Shown: piece by piece, positions 11,032-23,334 of the stretch
How positions within the stretch are numbered: position 1 is the stretch's first letter
How the letters are laid out: the number at the start of each line of letters is the position of its first letter
DNA from: Coprinellus micaceus
Lineage: Eukaryota; Basidiomycota; Agaricomycetes; Agaricales; Psathyrellaceae
DNA: 64,000 nucleotides
Assembly: GCA_951394405.1 (NCBI GenBank)
Contig: OX596338.1
Coordinates: 3,844,001-3,908,000 of the forward strand
Direction: 5' to 3'
Made by a program: the position numbers and the translations under genes
The notes under the pieces: model-generated
Databases searched by the model: none
What the model saw: the letters and a program-made list of their open reading frames with translations, nothing else
What the model was told of the DNA's origin: nothing

Positions 11032-11626
11032 ATGCTTCCCTCTTCCCGCAGTCCTCGAATTTACCGGAATCAATTGGCACAGGGAGCCAACGAGACGCTC
11101 ACCATCGAGCTTGATGGTGAACCAGTCGGACGTCGATTGACCTTGCAAACGAGCACCGGAGCTACTTTGGTCGGTCATATTGGATAGGGGCTCACAGTCG
11201 TCTGTAGCTAAAAACTTATCCCTATCTAGACATACACAGGAGGAGGCCAGTTGGCTGTTCGCTTGAGATCCGCCACGGCGCCAACCTTGTACTCAGTCGG
11301 GTCTGGTGCGGGGCAAACGGCATCTGGGCACAGCCCCAGCGTATCTGCAATCCTGGAAAGCTATGGAGACCCTCAGCCCCCTCCCAGGTTTACCCCGAGC
11401 CCAGATGTAAGGACACCTTTATTTAAACTCTCCTTTGTCAAGCTGATAACCGACCTCCTATTGTCTTAAGGATATCCAACCTTTTACGCGTGCTCCTGGA
11501 TTGTTCAGTCGCCTCTGGACACTCGTGTGGTCGTGGTTCCGCCACACACCACCTCCAATTGCGATCAACGCCGGCGGCGAGGAAGGGACGGGGATTTGTC
11601 CCCACGGTACAAGATACTTTCACTAG
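11032..11626 (+). CDS. Small three-exon array gene, subfamily B, member B1
   Basis: Exons 11032-11169 (138 nt), 11230-11406 (177 nt) and 11471-11626 (156 nt) give 156 residues. Both introns (60 and 64 nt) are GT-AG and phase 0. Exon 1 holds NETLTIELDGEPVGRRLTLQ then TSTGATL at the splice site. Exon 2 starts TYTGGGQLAVRL, is Ser/Ala/Pro-rich and ends YGDPQPPPRFTPSPD. Exon 3 holds LFSRLWTLVWSWF, an amphipathic or membrane-apposed helix, and ends CPHGTRYFH. There is no signal peptide. A TATA-like box (TATATAAT) lies 46 bp before the ATG. Exons 1 and 2 have exactly the same lengths as in B2 and B3. The family is unknown to me; the gene model is supported by the three-way match of exon lengths, splice phases and protein motifs. 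A TTAAGCGCCC motif follows at 11831. Confidence 0.82.
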
Positions 11627-13506
11627 CTTCAGACCAGGCACAGGTTTGCAGGGCCAGTACATGTAAGGGTATGGAGCGGCTCGAGCCATAAGACCCCTCC
11701 TTCCGCGCTGTGGCTGTCCCCGTATCACCCTAGAATTCAACTACATGCATTTATTCGGGAATCTTATCCCTTTCAGCAGGATAGATACCGCTCACCGCTT
11801 CATAAGGGTGTTTAAAGCACGCACCGCGTATTAAGCGCCCGTCCTGGTGATCGCCACGTGGGGTCGGGCAAGCGGTGCCGCCGACTACCGCCGCCAGGGC
11901 CGGCGCAATCAATGCATCTTTCCTTTCAACCACCACCCCCAACCCCCGCTAAGGCTGACTTCAGTTTGTCACCCAAAGAGAATCCACACTCCTTGCAGGG
12001 CGTCTACAATGCACTCGCCGTGGTCTCCTTTATCTAGCACGCCTCCCGACAAGCAACTGACCGTGTGTCTCGCAGATCCCTGATCTCTTGTCTTCTCTGA
12101 TAAGACTGAGAACGACGGAGATAGGGTCGGAAAGAGCCTCTTCCTCTGTGTAAGCAACTCGCGCGGCACCTACCTCACCACTTCACCATTCCTGACCTCC
12201 TCCTGCATCTCACCCTCGTCGGCTCCCCAGGCGCCAAATTCAAGCACTTACACCCTACTACGCTGGGCATCGAGGGGAAGACTCTCTGCGTCGCACGGAG
12301 CTGCTGCAACGACACCGACGATCTCAACGCGCGTCCTGTGTTCGTACGGACGGCTTTGTGCAGAGATTCATAATTTTGGGCTGCGTCCCGTTCCTGTGCT
12401 GGTATGTGTGACGTGGGAGACCTTGCTCTTTGAATACCTGGGTACGTTTTACGCGATTTTTGATCGGCCCTGGTTGGCTCCCAGACCAGGCTCCTTGGCT
12501 AGCGCTCTACAAGTGGGCACTATCCCTACCTATCAGATCCCACTTGGACCCCAGCACCCGACGTGATTCGAGTCTAGAATCTCCCGTCCCTCTCAAAGTG
12601 CCTTCCTTCTCTCTCATTCGTCGACAGCACGTTTACTTAGGTAGGCAGGAATCGACCCTCTCGATTAGGTTCGACGCCTGGCCAGCGTCAAATCGCACTC
12701 GTCCTGGAGGTGACCGAAGCGAGCGGAGCCAAGGGGGAGGTGCTTCCAATGCACCCTCAGTCGGTTCTACTAGCGACGATGCCTCTTGTCTGCCGACGCG
12801 GAGCAGTATGACTTGGACCAGCCTGCTATAACTGCGTTTTTAGCAGCCGGGGTGACACAAGTCTCGCTGTATTGCTTGGTACGACCCGGGTGAGTTTCGC
12901 ATTTGTGCTGCCCGTTCGCTGGTGGTCACATTGAGATTCACTCGCGCGCACTCTCTCGCTACTCTAGGCTAGTGAAGCTAGTGCGGCAATATAGTACCCC
13001 TTGTGGAACGGCAGGTCATGCTGTTATGCCTCCATTGTGTTCGTGGGCCGGGGTATTCTCGTGCCCTCTTCCCGTAGATTAGGACGCCACTCCTGTACAC
13101 TTGGACTAATTTCGTAGATTGGGAGATCAGGGAACCACCTTTCACTTCGGAGCGAGGAATCACCCTTTATTTGGGAGGACGAGGAATCACCTACTCATTT
13201 CGAAGGTTGGGAAACCAGTCGCGTTTGTTTTCTAGGTTGCCTACTCTCACAACGTGCATCCCTTGTCGATGTGCTCCAGAGCGAACGATCCCTCCCACCG
13301 GGTTTACGTTCTTCGAGAGAATGGTGTATTGGCGCTTCGTTTGTCAGAAGACCTCGTATCCCAACTCCTAACCCAATCCCTCCATCAAACGGTAAGTAGC
13401 CAGCCACGATAAATATCATTCCCTCGTCATTTCACTGTTCGTGACCCTCATTGGGATAGGGTGGTGGGTTGACATGTCATTTACCGCTATGCTTCATCTG
13501 GGTAAG
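11627..13506. other. Intergenic, decayed sequence
   Basis: No gene recognised. TTAAGCGCCC at 11831 is one of about a dozen related motifs in the window, here 205 bp after the B1 stop. Short open frames exist on both strands but none has introns, motifs or paralogues in the window that would support it. Confidence 0.45.
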
Positions 13507-14400
13507 GTTGGCGAGAACTGCACGGTCAAAAATCAAAAATCAAAACGCGGATCGAGTCTTCGACTCAAGCTTCTTCGTGGGAGGCCCTTGTTTCTGAGGC
13601 GTTTTGGGTCACGATTGGTTGTTTTATGGCCCTAAAGCCCCATTATACGCTTCCTGGAACATATTTGAGGTCGTCCTGGCTCATTTTGTACAGCTTCCAT
13701 CGAGTCTCTGAATTGCAGGGATCGGGCTTTAGTGTACAAGAGCCCCAATCACTGTGCTACAGCCTAAAGTACGTATCTCCAGACTCCTACATGGATTGAT
13801 GTGCAACTGGGATGTCCACGAATGCATTGCAATGTCGTACTGACATACCCGAGCTCTTCCTTATTACCCAGTCACCCAAAACCCCAAGTATACCTCACTA
13901 TGAGGGGCTCGGGGATAATGTGATGGCAGTGCCCGACCCTCCTTTGAAGCTACCGGAGCAGTGTGTGGGGCATGGAAGTTTATTTCTATCTCACTATTCG
14001 AATGTTCACGCTTTGTTTACCGCATAAAAAAGGTTTCTATGGTCCACGGATATTGCTACAGGACTATAACGGGGTACAACGGCATGTAGCGCAGACGCCT
14101 ACGCCAGGGCCAGATCCGGCTGAAACGGGAGTTCGAATTCCGCCAGCGTGCAGTTCCGGCTAACACTACTCACCTCCCCCGTGTAGACCACCACCCTCTA
14201 GGGACTAATACAGGGACCAGGACGTTCAAAACGTGATCGCATTTCCAAAAGCGAGCAGGAAACCCATGCATCCGCCAAGACACATGGTATATAATGTATG
14301 CACGCACCGGGATTCGAAACCTGTGCTGGCCCATTACACTCAGGGGAATCGAAAACGAAAACGCGAAATCCAAAATTTCGACCGTGCAGTTCTCGCCAAC
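13507..14400. mobile_element. Inverted-repeat element (MITE- or SINE-pair-like)
   Basis: GTTGGCGAGAACTGCACGGTC occurs at 13507-13527 and as its exact complement at 14380-14400; weaker similarity continues inwards. The 850 bp between has no long open frame. Two interior sites resemble Pol III B-boxes (GAGTTCGAATTCC near 14130; TTTCGAATCCC on the minus strand near 14315). It is either one non-autonomous TIR element or two tRNA-derived SINE copies facing each other. It ends about 130 bp upstream of the A1 promoter. Confidence 0.45.
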
Positions 14401-14637
14401 GCTAATCTGGGTGTGCTGTGTAAGGAATCCCCACAGGGTCTTGACCTCACGGTAAAAGCCTATCGCCTGCAAGAAGGAGCTGTTACTACAGACTCCGTAA
14501 TGGCCCTCCAGAAGGAACAGGCTCCGATTCATCTATATATCACGCAGGACTTGGAGGAAAATGAGGCTTACTGTTGCATCCCCACCTCCTATAGGCTGCC
14601 CTCTACGATTGACGGCACAACGCGGCGTACCTCCAAC

Positions 14638-15167
14638 ATGTCGATTCCAATTCCAACTCCCACCGGTCCCGACAACGATGCCAAAGGGTTCTTCTTCGAA
14701 GTCGACTCGAGTGGCCGAATCCGTCTCGAAGACCACAACGCACCTTCAAGGACCCAAAAAGTGACCTACATGAAGGATGCCCTCACCGGAACTACTTTCG
14801 TATGACAGCATTGTCGCCAATGTCCTCGGGTCCTCGCAACTGATGTGTATTTCCAGAAATATTGCTCGGAAGGCGCTAAAATAACGAAGGCCGCGACGTC
14901 TATAGCGCACTTGGACGGTGTATCGATGATGAACGGATCGAATAACGCTGAAGCCCAACCTTCTCAGAATACCGTTGGGCCAAGAGACGAGCGAACCGTG
15001 CAAGTCGGGTTTAACCACGTACGTTTTTCTGTTCCCGTTCGCCATCGACGCTGATCACCGACTCATCTCAACAGTGCTGCTTCCATCTGCTCCAGCCCAT
15101 GGAGACCATCTTTGAACGCTTGAAAGAATATTTTCGATGGGAGAGACAGACGAACGAGGGAACCTGA
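14638..15167 (+). CDS. Small three-exon array gene, subfamily A, member A1
   Basis: Exons 14638-14799 (162 nt), 14857-15018 (162 nt) and 15075-15167 (93 nt) give 138 residues, with two phase-0 introns of 57 and 56 nt. Exon 1: GFFFEVDSSGRIRLEDHNAP, then ALTGTTF at the splice site. Exon 2: SIAHLDGVSMMNGSN and, at its end, TVQVGFNH. Exon 3: CCFHLLQPMETIFERLKEYF. No signal peptide or membrane span. A TATA-like stretch lies at 14534-14540. The start is the ATG nearest to the conserved core; the frame is open further upstream, but the paralogues also begin 10-20 residues before GF[SF]xE. TTAAGCGCCCG follows at 15346. Unknown function; the model rests on agreement with A2, A3 and A4. Confidence 0.82.
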
Positions 15168-16750
15168 AGAGCCGCCCAAGAATCCAGAGTCGCATAGCCT
15201 ACGATACAGACTGCGGCATGATCGGATACATCCATCACATTCGCTTCAAATTTCTATGTACTTGTTTCTGTCATTTAAGGAGAAGAACTCGGGTATCGGG
15301 CTCACTGGGGACATACGTGCCACGCAAATGGATCATGTGCGCGAATTAAGCGCCCGTTCGGAGATATTCGGCAGTTTCCGGTGTTTGCCCCACGTCGACT
15401 CTCCCATCAGTCGCTCCTTCGTCAGCGTCTGTCATCTCTAGCGAGCATCTACCAGCGATGGCCCTCTACACTTGCGCAATCTTTGGAATAGGCCTGCGAA
15501 ACAGAAACTTGGTCACAGAGAGCCCGTCGATTCTCTCGAATTGTACGCAAAGGCATCCAAGGACGACCGCGACCAGCTACATACAACGAATACGACGAGG
15601 GGACGCCGTAATAAGGAGATAGAGATGGGGAGGGAATGGAATGGGGCACCGCGAGTACGCGGAGATACTTTCGTCGAAGATCCCTTGACCATCGATCGAC
15701 GCATGCATCACTTCTTCCTCTTCAGACCTCTCTCATGAATCCTCCCGGCGCTGACCTCGCCTCATGAAATCTAGCCTAGCAAGTACGCAGCGATCCCCTC
15801 CCCACTCTCCCACTTGGCCGAGCCTCACTCACGCATCTTCCGCCATTTCAGCTCGGGTTCCACATCGACCTGCCGCACGTCCTCCCCGCCCCGGCACATC
15901 CCGCCCTCCAGAACCAACACACTCGACTCTAGACCCCCACCACCCGCACCCTTTCACCGGCATCACGCCAAGCCCTCCATGTCCAACACAAGACTCGCCT
16001 CGCCTCGCCAAATTGCCTTCGTTCGGCAGGCTAGCATCAAGTTGCCAATCTAAGCCCACCCATACTCTCACATCCCGCCCGTCCTTCTATTACCCTCCCG
16101 TTCGTCCCCCTACCCCCTTCTATCTCGTAACCGGAGACCCATCTCGCAAAGCAGCACATGCTTGACGAACACTCCTCCTGGGGTCGTATCACCCAAGCAG
16201 AGGTGCACCCCACCTCGGGTTTCTTGATACAACCCTGGCGAGTGTCGCGGTTATGCATACCTGCGACCGGGTGCATTCAAGCCCTCGGCCTCGCGTCTGA
16301 ACAATCGCAAGACGTCGTCTCCTCCAGTGTTACGCGTCAGTGGCATCGCAAGGACTCCCGGTCAGCGCAACGCTACTCGATGCAAATCCCGCTCCTCCCG
16401 CTCGTAATCAGCTGGGCCCCTTCAACCCAACCTTCTTTCGCCACCGCACCCTCACGGATAGTTCAAGACCGTGGCGAACCCCAGACCTTCCCAACCAAAC
16501 ACGTTGGTCTTACCCCCATCGCCGGACGGCGTAGACCCCTCCTCTCCGGATCCTCTCGACACTGTCCTGGCTCCTCGTCATCGTACGGTCTCGTGAGGAC
16601 TCGTATTGCGAATTTCAGACGCTCCACCGGCTCGCCTTTTCCACAGCCGGGCACTCCATCGACTCACTGTTCCAACGATCTGGCCTTGTGCCCAAGTGCC
16701 TGGCCTCAGGATCCTAGCACTAGGGTACGCTCTGCGCGATCCTTTAGTGA
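15168..16750. other. Decayed intergenic DNA with hairpin repeat
   Basis: No intact gene. TTAAGCGCCCG at 15346 lies downstream of A1. 15760-16170 is C-rich. A GGGGTCGTATCA...TGATACAACCC hairpin repeat begins at 16180. Long open frames on the plus strand here come from C-rich, stop-poor composition, not from a recognisable gene. Confidence 0.45.
16180..16236 (+). repeat. Dispersed hairpin repeat, copy 1
   Basis: GGGGTCGTATCA at the left pairs with TTGATACAACCC at the right, and GAGGTG pairs with CACCTC inside, giving a nested hairpin of 57 nt. Three other copies are in the window (17525, 17721, 46165), all on the plus strand. Identity unknown. Confidence 0.6.
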
Positions 16751-17500
16751 CCCATCGTTGACTCTTGATACCATAGCACTCGATGAAGACGCATTTGAAT
16801 ACTCGGAAGACGCATCGTCGCAGTCGGCTTCCTCTCCTCGGTCGAACCTTGTCCTCGGGGGGCCCGCAATGGCCTACGTATGCCATCAAAGCAGCGGAAA
16901 ACACACCCTCCATTCCGCTTGCCTCTCGCCCCGTCATTACCTGCCGCCCCTTCGTCGCCGACGCCCTTGGAAACCCCGAAACCGCGCAACTCATTCTTGG
17001 CGACACTTCCTATACACCATCGACCCATCCCTCTCCCCTCCTTGGAGCCTTGATCCACAACCCCTCCTCATCCACTGTCCGACCCTCATCAGTGCTTCAA
17101 GGGGCCTCCACGAATCACAGGCTCGCCAACCCACACGCAACGATCCTATCTTCACCATCTTGCAGCGTAGAGCTCTTCTGGTGCATGGAGTCGCGGCGTT
17201 CACACCGACTAACGACTATCCCACATCACCCCGTCTGCGGCATACATACGGATCCCGACCATACCCAGCGAAATACGCTACCCCACCCACAAGCTCTCTC
17301 TGCCTTTTGCTACCCGGGATCCCCCCCCCCCCCCCCCCCCCACATCCCTCGACGTCTCGACGCCTGAACGAAACCCAAACGCCCTCCCACCAGTCCAGGG
17401 TGCTTCAGACTTCCTTACCGATGGTGCGTTGGCGCTAGAGCACCTCCGCAATCGAGGATTAGAGCGAGCTCCGTTGAGCTCCGTGGCACAGGGCAGGATG
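16751..17500 (+). pseudogene. Decayed gene remnant, paralogous to 23335-23700
   Basis: A plus-strand reading contains RPVITCRPFVADALGNPETA followed by QLILGDTSYTPSTHPS. The same stretch recurs, changed, at 23500-23600 as HPIITYRPFVVEALEYPETA. Conservation at codon level in both copies suggests it was once coding. Parts lie in different frames (an acidic part around 16780 and a last part ending near 17510), and a run of 21 C at 17321-17341 lies between, so the present sequence is broken or split by introns I cannot place. Function unknown. Confidence 0.4.
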
Positions 17501-17524
17501 TAACTACTAACGGAGAAGAGGCTC

Positions 17525-17574
17525 GGGGTCGTATCAGTCAAGCACGACTTCAGTTGGGTATCTTGGCCATACAA
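17525..17574 (+). repeat. Dispersed hairpin repeat, copy 2 (degenerate)
   Basis: Starts GGGGTCGTATCAGTCAAGC like the other copies, but the right arm (GGCCATACAAAT) no longer pairs well. Confidence 0.5.
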
Positions 17575-17720
17575 ATCGCACCTCTCGATGCAACACGACT
17601 CAAACGCGGGAACCAGGAATTCTTCCGCCTTTTGGTCTCCCCCCATTCAACATGAATCACAACATCGTGGGCCGACCTGTCTCATAGCCCTCAGGGCGGC
17701 ACGAACATGGTGAGGATGTG

Positions 17721-17775
17721 GGGGTCGTATCAGTCAAGCCGGGGCGTACCCCACCCTGGGTTTCTTAATACGGCA
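17721..17775 (+). repeat. Dispersed hairpin repeat, copy 3
   Basis: GGGGTCGTATCAGTCAAGC at the left, inner GGGGCGTACCCC palindrome, then GGGTTTCTTAATACGGCAC at the right. It lies about 950 bp upstream of gene A2. Confidence 0.6.
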
Positions 17776-18715
17776 CTAGCGACTGTCGTGCTTGTGTAGT
17801 AGCCCTTCGACCGCCCACGCTCTGCATGACTTCCAGGTTCCTCGGAGGCGTGTCCCGTCGACTCAACTACATGTCGGTGACATCACGAGGACTTGCCACC
17901 ACTGCACGCACTCTGATGCAAGCGGCTCGGATACACTACCTCTCTCGGCTGTCTCTTGGCGTCCTGCTCACCAGAGGAGGGTGCGGAGCCAGTGTAGATT
18001 AGATTAGATAGTCATACCTACCTGATGTAGCCGCCAGCATGTATGTAGCGGAGTCGATATCATTCCTTGCCCTGACGCTGCACCGGGGTGCTCCATTTGC
18101 TCTAGTAATTAACCACATTCCAGCTCCCGAAGTACCGAGTAAGTGATGACTAGCCTTGGCTCCCCTTATTTCCGATTTGTTCACCTTCCTGCAGGACCCG
18201 CCGGGCTTCGCAAGGGGATGTAACCAATCGTCAAGCTGGGGTGTGGCCCACTCTCGCTTACAAATCGAGGGGAATCTCAGATATCGCTAGAAGACCCTGG
18301 ATCCAGCCCGACTTCCATATGAAACTCACCGAAAACTAGCGAGCCCACCGCGTTTTCCAGTGAGCAAGTTCAGTTAGATCTTGGAAGGCGGATGGTGAAA
18401 ATTCTTCATAAAGTATCGAATCGACTGGTCCCGAAGCACCGATGTAGAGAGAACACAGAGAGATTCCGGGGAAGACGGGTACGAGCTGTGGTGCACTATG
18501 GCGGTGCCTAAGGTTCGCACGCTCCAACAGACAGTGGCCACTGGCAATCATACAAACTATACTTAGTTCTGGTCATGGTCCCGATGTGGTCCCTTGGCCA
18601 ATTTGGTGGATCCATTCGCCAAGTCACCACAATGTAGTACATAAAAGCGGTAGCATCCGCCCAACGCCCTCCCCCAATTCCGTTTGCGAATTCAAATTCC
18701 ATTGCAGTCCCTGCC
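17776..18715. other. Intergenic, promoter side of A2
   Basis: No gene recognised. ACATAAAAG at 18639-18647 is the probable TATA element of A2. Confidence 0.45.
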
Positions 18716-19271
18716 ATGACCAGTCCGTCTTCTCTGCAAATGTGCACTGGGTTCTCTGTCGAGTTCGATTCCACGGGCGCATTTCGTCTCAATGATTACA
18801 GCACCCCGTCACAATTCCGCGACTTTACACTCCAGGCGGCTGTACCCCCTGGAACGACAGTGGTACGTCGACCATAGCCGTCACGCGCAAGAGATTGGTG
18901 CACTCATACTCACGCATTCTTGGAACATTGTAGACGTACCGCTCAGGCCGCACCACAGCGTCAGTTGCACAGCTGGAAGGCGTGTCAATGGTCAACGGCC
19001 CAAGCATGACCGGCACCGAGAATACAAGCCCGCCCCCTTCGTCGAGTACCAGTCCCACTGGCGATAACCGAAACGTGCAGGTCGGGTTTAACCACGTACG
19101 CCCTTCTCTTGGCTATATTTTCCGGCTTATACACTACTTATGGCCGTCCCACCTCAGTGTTGCTTTCACCTGTTTCAGCCCGTCGAAGCCGTCGTGGAGT
19201 GCATCAAGAGCTTCTTTGGAGCTCGCGGAAGCCCCGATGGAAATACGAGAGAAAGTTCCTATGGCACTTGA
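18716..19271 (+). CDS. Small three-exon array gene, subfamily A, member A2
   Basis: Exons 18716-18862 (147 nt), 18934-19095 (162 nt) and 19158-19271 (114 nt) give 140 residues; introns are 71 and 62 nt, both phase 0. Exon 1: TGFSVEFDSTGAFRLNDYST, FRDFTLQAAV, ending PPGTTV. Exon 2: TYRSGRTTASVAQLEGVSMV, a Ser/Pro/Thr-rich linker, then NVQVGFNH. Exon 3: CCFHLFQPVEAVVECIKSFF. Exon 2 has the same length as in A1. TATA-like ACATAAAAG lies about 70 bp upstream, and TTAAGCGCCC 252 bp after the stop. No secretion signal. Function unknown. A decayed copy of its exons 2-3 lies at 23911-24125. Confidence 0.84.
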
Positions 19272-22096
19272 GGATGCCCCTTATTCGTCACAAGGTCTAC
19301 GGTCCCAAGAGGGTGTTGGGTCTAAACGCCGAGGTACTTCTCCTTGCTCTGTGTCGTGAATCGCTCCCTTGATCAGTTCGTGCCAGTGGCCTTTACTGTC
19401 ACACGGTGGCCTGCGACTTGCCACGCTACTGCTCACGTAAATACCCTTTGTTTATCTCATCCAGAATTATATCTATCTCAGGTTATATTCCGCTGAACCC
19501 CAAGTAAGAATCTTACGCCGTTTTAAGCGCCCAACCCTATCTATTATCACGTGGCCTCCGAGCCACGCCGCCGACCGCCGGCGGCTGACCGCATAATCAC
19601 CTATTCACTTCGTTCCTCTCGACCACGACGTCCATACCCAAGGAAGGAAAGTTGGTCCCTGATTTCAGGGTACCTATAATTCACTCGAGTTCAAGGACTG
19701 CGTATGCTTCGTATCTCGGATGCCTCCCGACAGGCTACTGACCGTATCTCTTGCGGATTTAATCTCCTCCCCCTTCATCGATGAGAGTACTTCTGGCCCA
19801 GGAAAGGCTTGATATATAATGTGAGGGATATCCTGGGTATGTGTCCTCAGTCTAGGTATCTTCTTAAATTGGGTGGACATTGGACACCATTCGGTCCAGT
19901 TGACAAGGTGCGCAGCATACTCATCTTTCTCGTCGCCTCATGCTTCCTGCGTTCCAATTAGATCGCTCATTCTTGTGGGACGCGCGTATGATTGTGCCAT
20001 GGGTCAGGCTAGGGGACTGAAGGGTGCCTCACGTCTCCTCGATTGCTGCCGCGCGCTCCAACTCTCGAATGCTCAAACTCCATACTCTGGCACGGCTCGG
20101 ATACTCAACCCTTCCATACGTTTTCCACTACCAACCACGGGCCACGCATCGCTCTCCCTCGCTCTGCATACGGTTCTCGACAACATGCGATCTCCCTGGG
20201 GTCACAGGCAATGGGCACCGGTGTAGGTGGCCTAGGCCCCTTTCCGCGGGAAAGACTGCAGTGGCGCCTCCCTCGTGCTCAGTCATTCCTGGGTACATAT
20301 CCTGTATTGACACGAGGGGACTGGAATCCTTTCCAGCACTATGCACTGTGTGTTTCAATCTTTTTGGGGCAAGTTCTATGAGCTCACGCTGCACAAAGGG
20401 TCCGTTCCCCCTATTTACTACTACATCTATCCACTATCGCAAAGCGGCCACGGTTTACAGCTGTGCACGAAGCCGGCACGCTCCTCGTCGCTAGTCTTCC
20501 TGCTCGATCTCTTGGAATGAATAAGGTGCGTCTATGTTTGGGTCTCCCGAATCTCAGGCACCGGGCACACGAGTCTGTGTGCCATGGTGCGAGCGCCGAC
20601 TACTGTACCCCTTGAAGGTTGAAACATTTCATTACATTCAACATTGCCCCTCGGTGAGAACACCATCCCAGCCAATGTTCTCACCCTAGGCTCGCGGACC
20701 CCGGTATTCGGAGATAAGGCCAGGAAATCGCCTACCTCGCCGTCTTGTCATCTCCCTTCGTCCCTTGCTTTCTACACGATACGGTATTTCACTGTCTTTT
20801 CATCATCTCCATTGTCCTACTCCCATTCTATCTGGTGCATACAGTGTTTCGACGTGCCCTTTCTTCCCTCCATTGATATGTGATTGTCTCAAGCTTCCTG
20901 CTTGCAAGGGCACGTTGATCACATCGATCGGAAAGGTCCTGCTGTCGCTCGTGTCCTTTGGATTTCCTTATCTAGGCCTTTCGCCGCCTCGAGGACTCTA
21001 ACTCCCTGTCAAGCCATCGACTTCGTTTCATCCTCAAACTCATGATCAGCCCCGTGACGTATTCCCGAAAGTAATCGGAAGATCCTCGAGAAGGCTAGAT
21101 CGGCAATCCCGAAAAAGAAGCCTCAACGTTTGAAGGCCGATTATGGGGGCAAAATGTGCCCCGTGCTTACTGAGGACGCATATCTCAGTCTCCGCCGCCG
21201 CCGCTCGCTCTCAGTTTTCGACAGCAGAATTGATTTCGACTTCCCGGGTGTGCCGTAGTGGGCCTACTCCTACGCTGCGTTGGCTGTGCGCGAGATTCTA
21301 CAGCTGGTAGCATCCCTCGACGAGAAGGATCTCCCGACCGGCGTTGGGGATGAAACGCGGCCGCGGGGTCACGCCCAACTAGGAGCAGGATCGGAGGTGC
21401 GTGGCCTGATTAGAGTCTCGATCAGCCCCTGATTAACGCGAGGCCAATCAGGGTTCAAGAAGTACTCAACAGCGGGAAGGCGAAACTCCATGCTGGCAAG
21501 TCCCATTGAGTTGGCTTGGTGGCTGGTAACAGAGTTACAGTTCCATGGTGGGTCAAAGGGGCGGTTATAACCACGCCTAATGTCGGCATGCTCGAGTAGC
21601 CTTAGCAAGGAATGTTACAGGGAACCCGGCGACAAACCCCTTTGCTCAGTCCGTGTTGCGTTTATATTCTATTGACACAAATTCCAACGGGTATACCGCC
21701 ACTGGACCGTTTCTGTCTGCCTACTGTGAGTCCGCCACTGCAATTTCTCTTTCTATTCTTTGTTATTGCTCCTTTGGCAGAGTCCGCAGCTGATAGAAAT
21801 TAGGAGAGTCGCACTGCGCACGTCGTATCCCACGTCGTGTCCAGTCTGCCCTTGCATCGACGGTCATTCAAGGCATGTTCGATGAAGCGGGAACACAGTG
21901 CATCCCTGTCTATGCACGAAGCCCCCACGCTGCTCGCGGGGTTCTCCTTTCGGGCTTTCCACGGTCAGATCCACGGGCTTGGATCCAAGTTCATAAAAAT
22001 TACATGACCTACATTCGCTGGCTTTTCATTACTGCTGCGATGAGCGGGGATATTATTCGATCACTCAAACGCCCGGGGCGCGAGGAATCGTTCAGC
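19272..22096. other. Intergenic, nothing recognised
   Basis: About 2.8 kb without a supportable gene. TTAAGCGCCC is at 19523 and a second GC-rich patch follows. Open frames between 19870 and 21000 are short and lack paralogues or domain motifs. The stretch ends at the TATA-like TTTATAAAC (22097-22105) of gene B3. Confidence 0.45.
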
Positions 22097-22135
22097 TTTA
22101 TAAACGATGCAAGCTCTACGCACCCACCATAACCA

Positions 22136-22754
22136 ATGGACGCCATGCCCCCTGCTGCCAGTGACCCACAATTCTGCGTCGAGTTACGGGGGGGAAACGA
22201 GACGCTCACCATGAAGGGGAGCGAGCTCTCCGGACGCCAGTTGACCTTACGAACTAGTACCGGAGCTACGGTGGTCAGTCTTTCCCGGATGGATATCTTC
22301 TTGAATCAGTCAGCAGTGGTGGCTAACGCTCGACACTCTGTCCACATCCAGACATACTCTGCAAGCCCCCAGCCGATAGTTAGCCCGATATCCGAGCACC
22401 TGGTGGCACGGTCGCCTCCAGTCGATTCCAGAGCGGTGCCAACGCCAACTCGGCGCAGTGCCAGCATGACCTCGTGGCTGGAGGGCTACGGGGATCTTCC
22501 TCCTCCCAGAGTCAGCCTTGCCCAGGATGTAAGGCAAACCCCATCCTCACCCCCTTCTCGCTGAGCTGAGCTGATAGACAACTCTTCCCCCTTCTTAGAG
22601 TATCTTACCTTCCCTGTGTGGCATCGGGCCGCTAAACAACCTATGGGCACGTGTGAAATCCTGGTTTGGCCCCGACTCGCCCCCAGTCACGGCCAATGCA
22701 GATAGGGGAGAGGCCACGGTGCTCTGTCCTCGTGGCGTCACCTACTATCAGTGA
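22136..22754 (+). CDS. Small three-exon array gene, subfamily B, member B3
   Basis: Exons 22136-22273 (138 nt), 22352-22528 (177 nt) and 22599-22754 (156 nt) give 156 residues; introns are 78 and 70 nt, phase 0. Exon 1: QFCVELRGGNETLTMKGSEL, GRQLTLRTSTGATV at the splice site. Exon 2 starts TYSASPQPIVSP and ends WLEGYGDLPPPRVSLAQD. Exon 3: PLNNLWARVKSWFGPDSPP, then CPRGVTYYQ at the C-terminus. Exon lengths equal B1 exactly. A second ATG three codons in is an alternative start; the first gives the 138-nt exon seen in B1 and B2. TATA-like TTTATAAAC lies about 35 bp upstream. Function unknown. Confidence 0.82.
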
Positions 22755-23334
22755 CTTAGGTTCAAGTGATGAACGACCTCGCCACATGAGAAGAGCATAG
22801 GGACCCGCTGTTCCTTAGCGGCCTCATGTCGTATGCGACCTCCTCACGTCCGCCACCTAGGGAGGCCAAAGTGACTGTGATCCAACGGCACAAGGGTGCC
22901 TATCGTCCTCGCCATCCGTGTTCCAATCTGCTCGCTGTGCATGAAATTGATATTATTGTATTTATGTATTTATTTTATTTAAGCCTCGCCCCACGCTCGC
23001 GTCTATGACGTACACGCACTTCCAGGGCCCATTGTGGCTCATTGAGACACCTGGTGGAGTGTGTGATCGAGGATTGAGGTTGCCCGGTGCAGGCGACGGG
23101 CAGGGCAGACGGTGGTGTCCTCTCAAATGTTTGGTGCTACTACCACCCAGGCGATTTAACCTTGTCCGACTCACAGTGGTATTGATTTGTTCGTCTCGTC
23201 CAAAGGCCGCGGTAGCGCGTCCGCTATTCTTCATGCATCTCTCGGATGCGGTCCCTCAGAGTACCACGGTGCGTTCCACCTGTTTTATTTTGTTTTATTT
23301 ATTTCCCTTCGTTGACTCCCAATCCAGTGCTTGA
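22755..23334. other. Intergenic, nothing recognised
   Basis: AT-rich patch at 22940-22985 followed by ordinary sequence; no gene, repeat or RNA recognised. Confidence 0.45.

Noticed and set aside
16158..17438. 426-codon plus-strand open frame as an intact gene
   Set aside because: Its long openness comes from C-rich, stop-poor sequence. It changes character along its length, spans a C21 run, and the part shared with the 23.4-kb copy lies in another frame.
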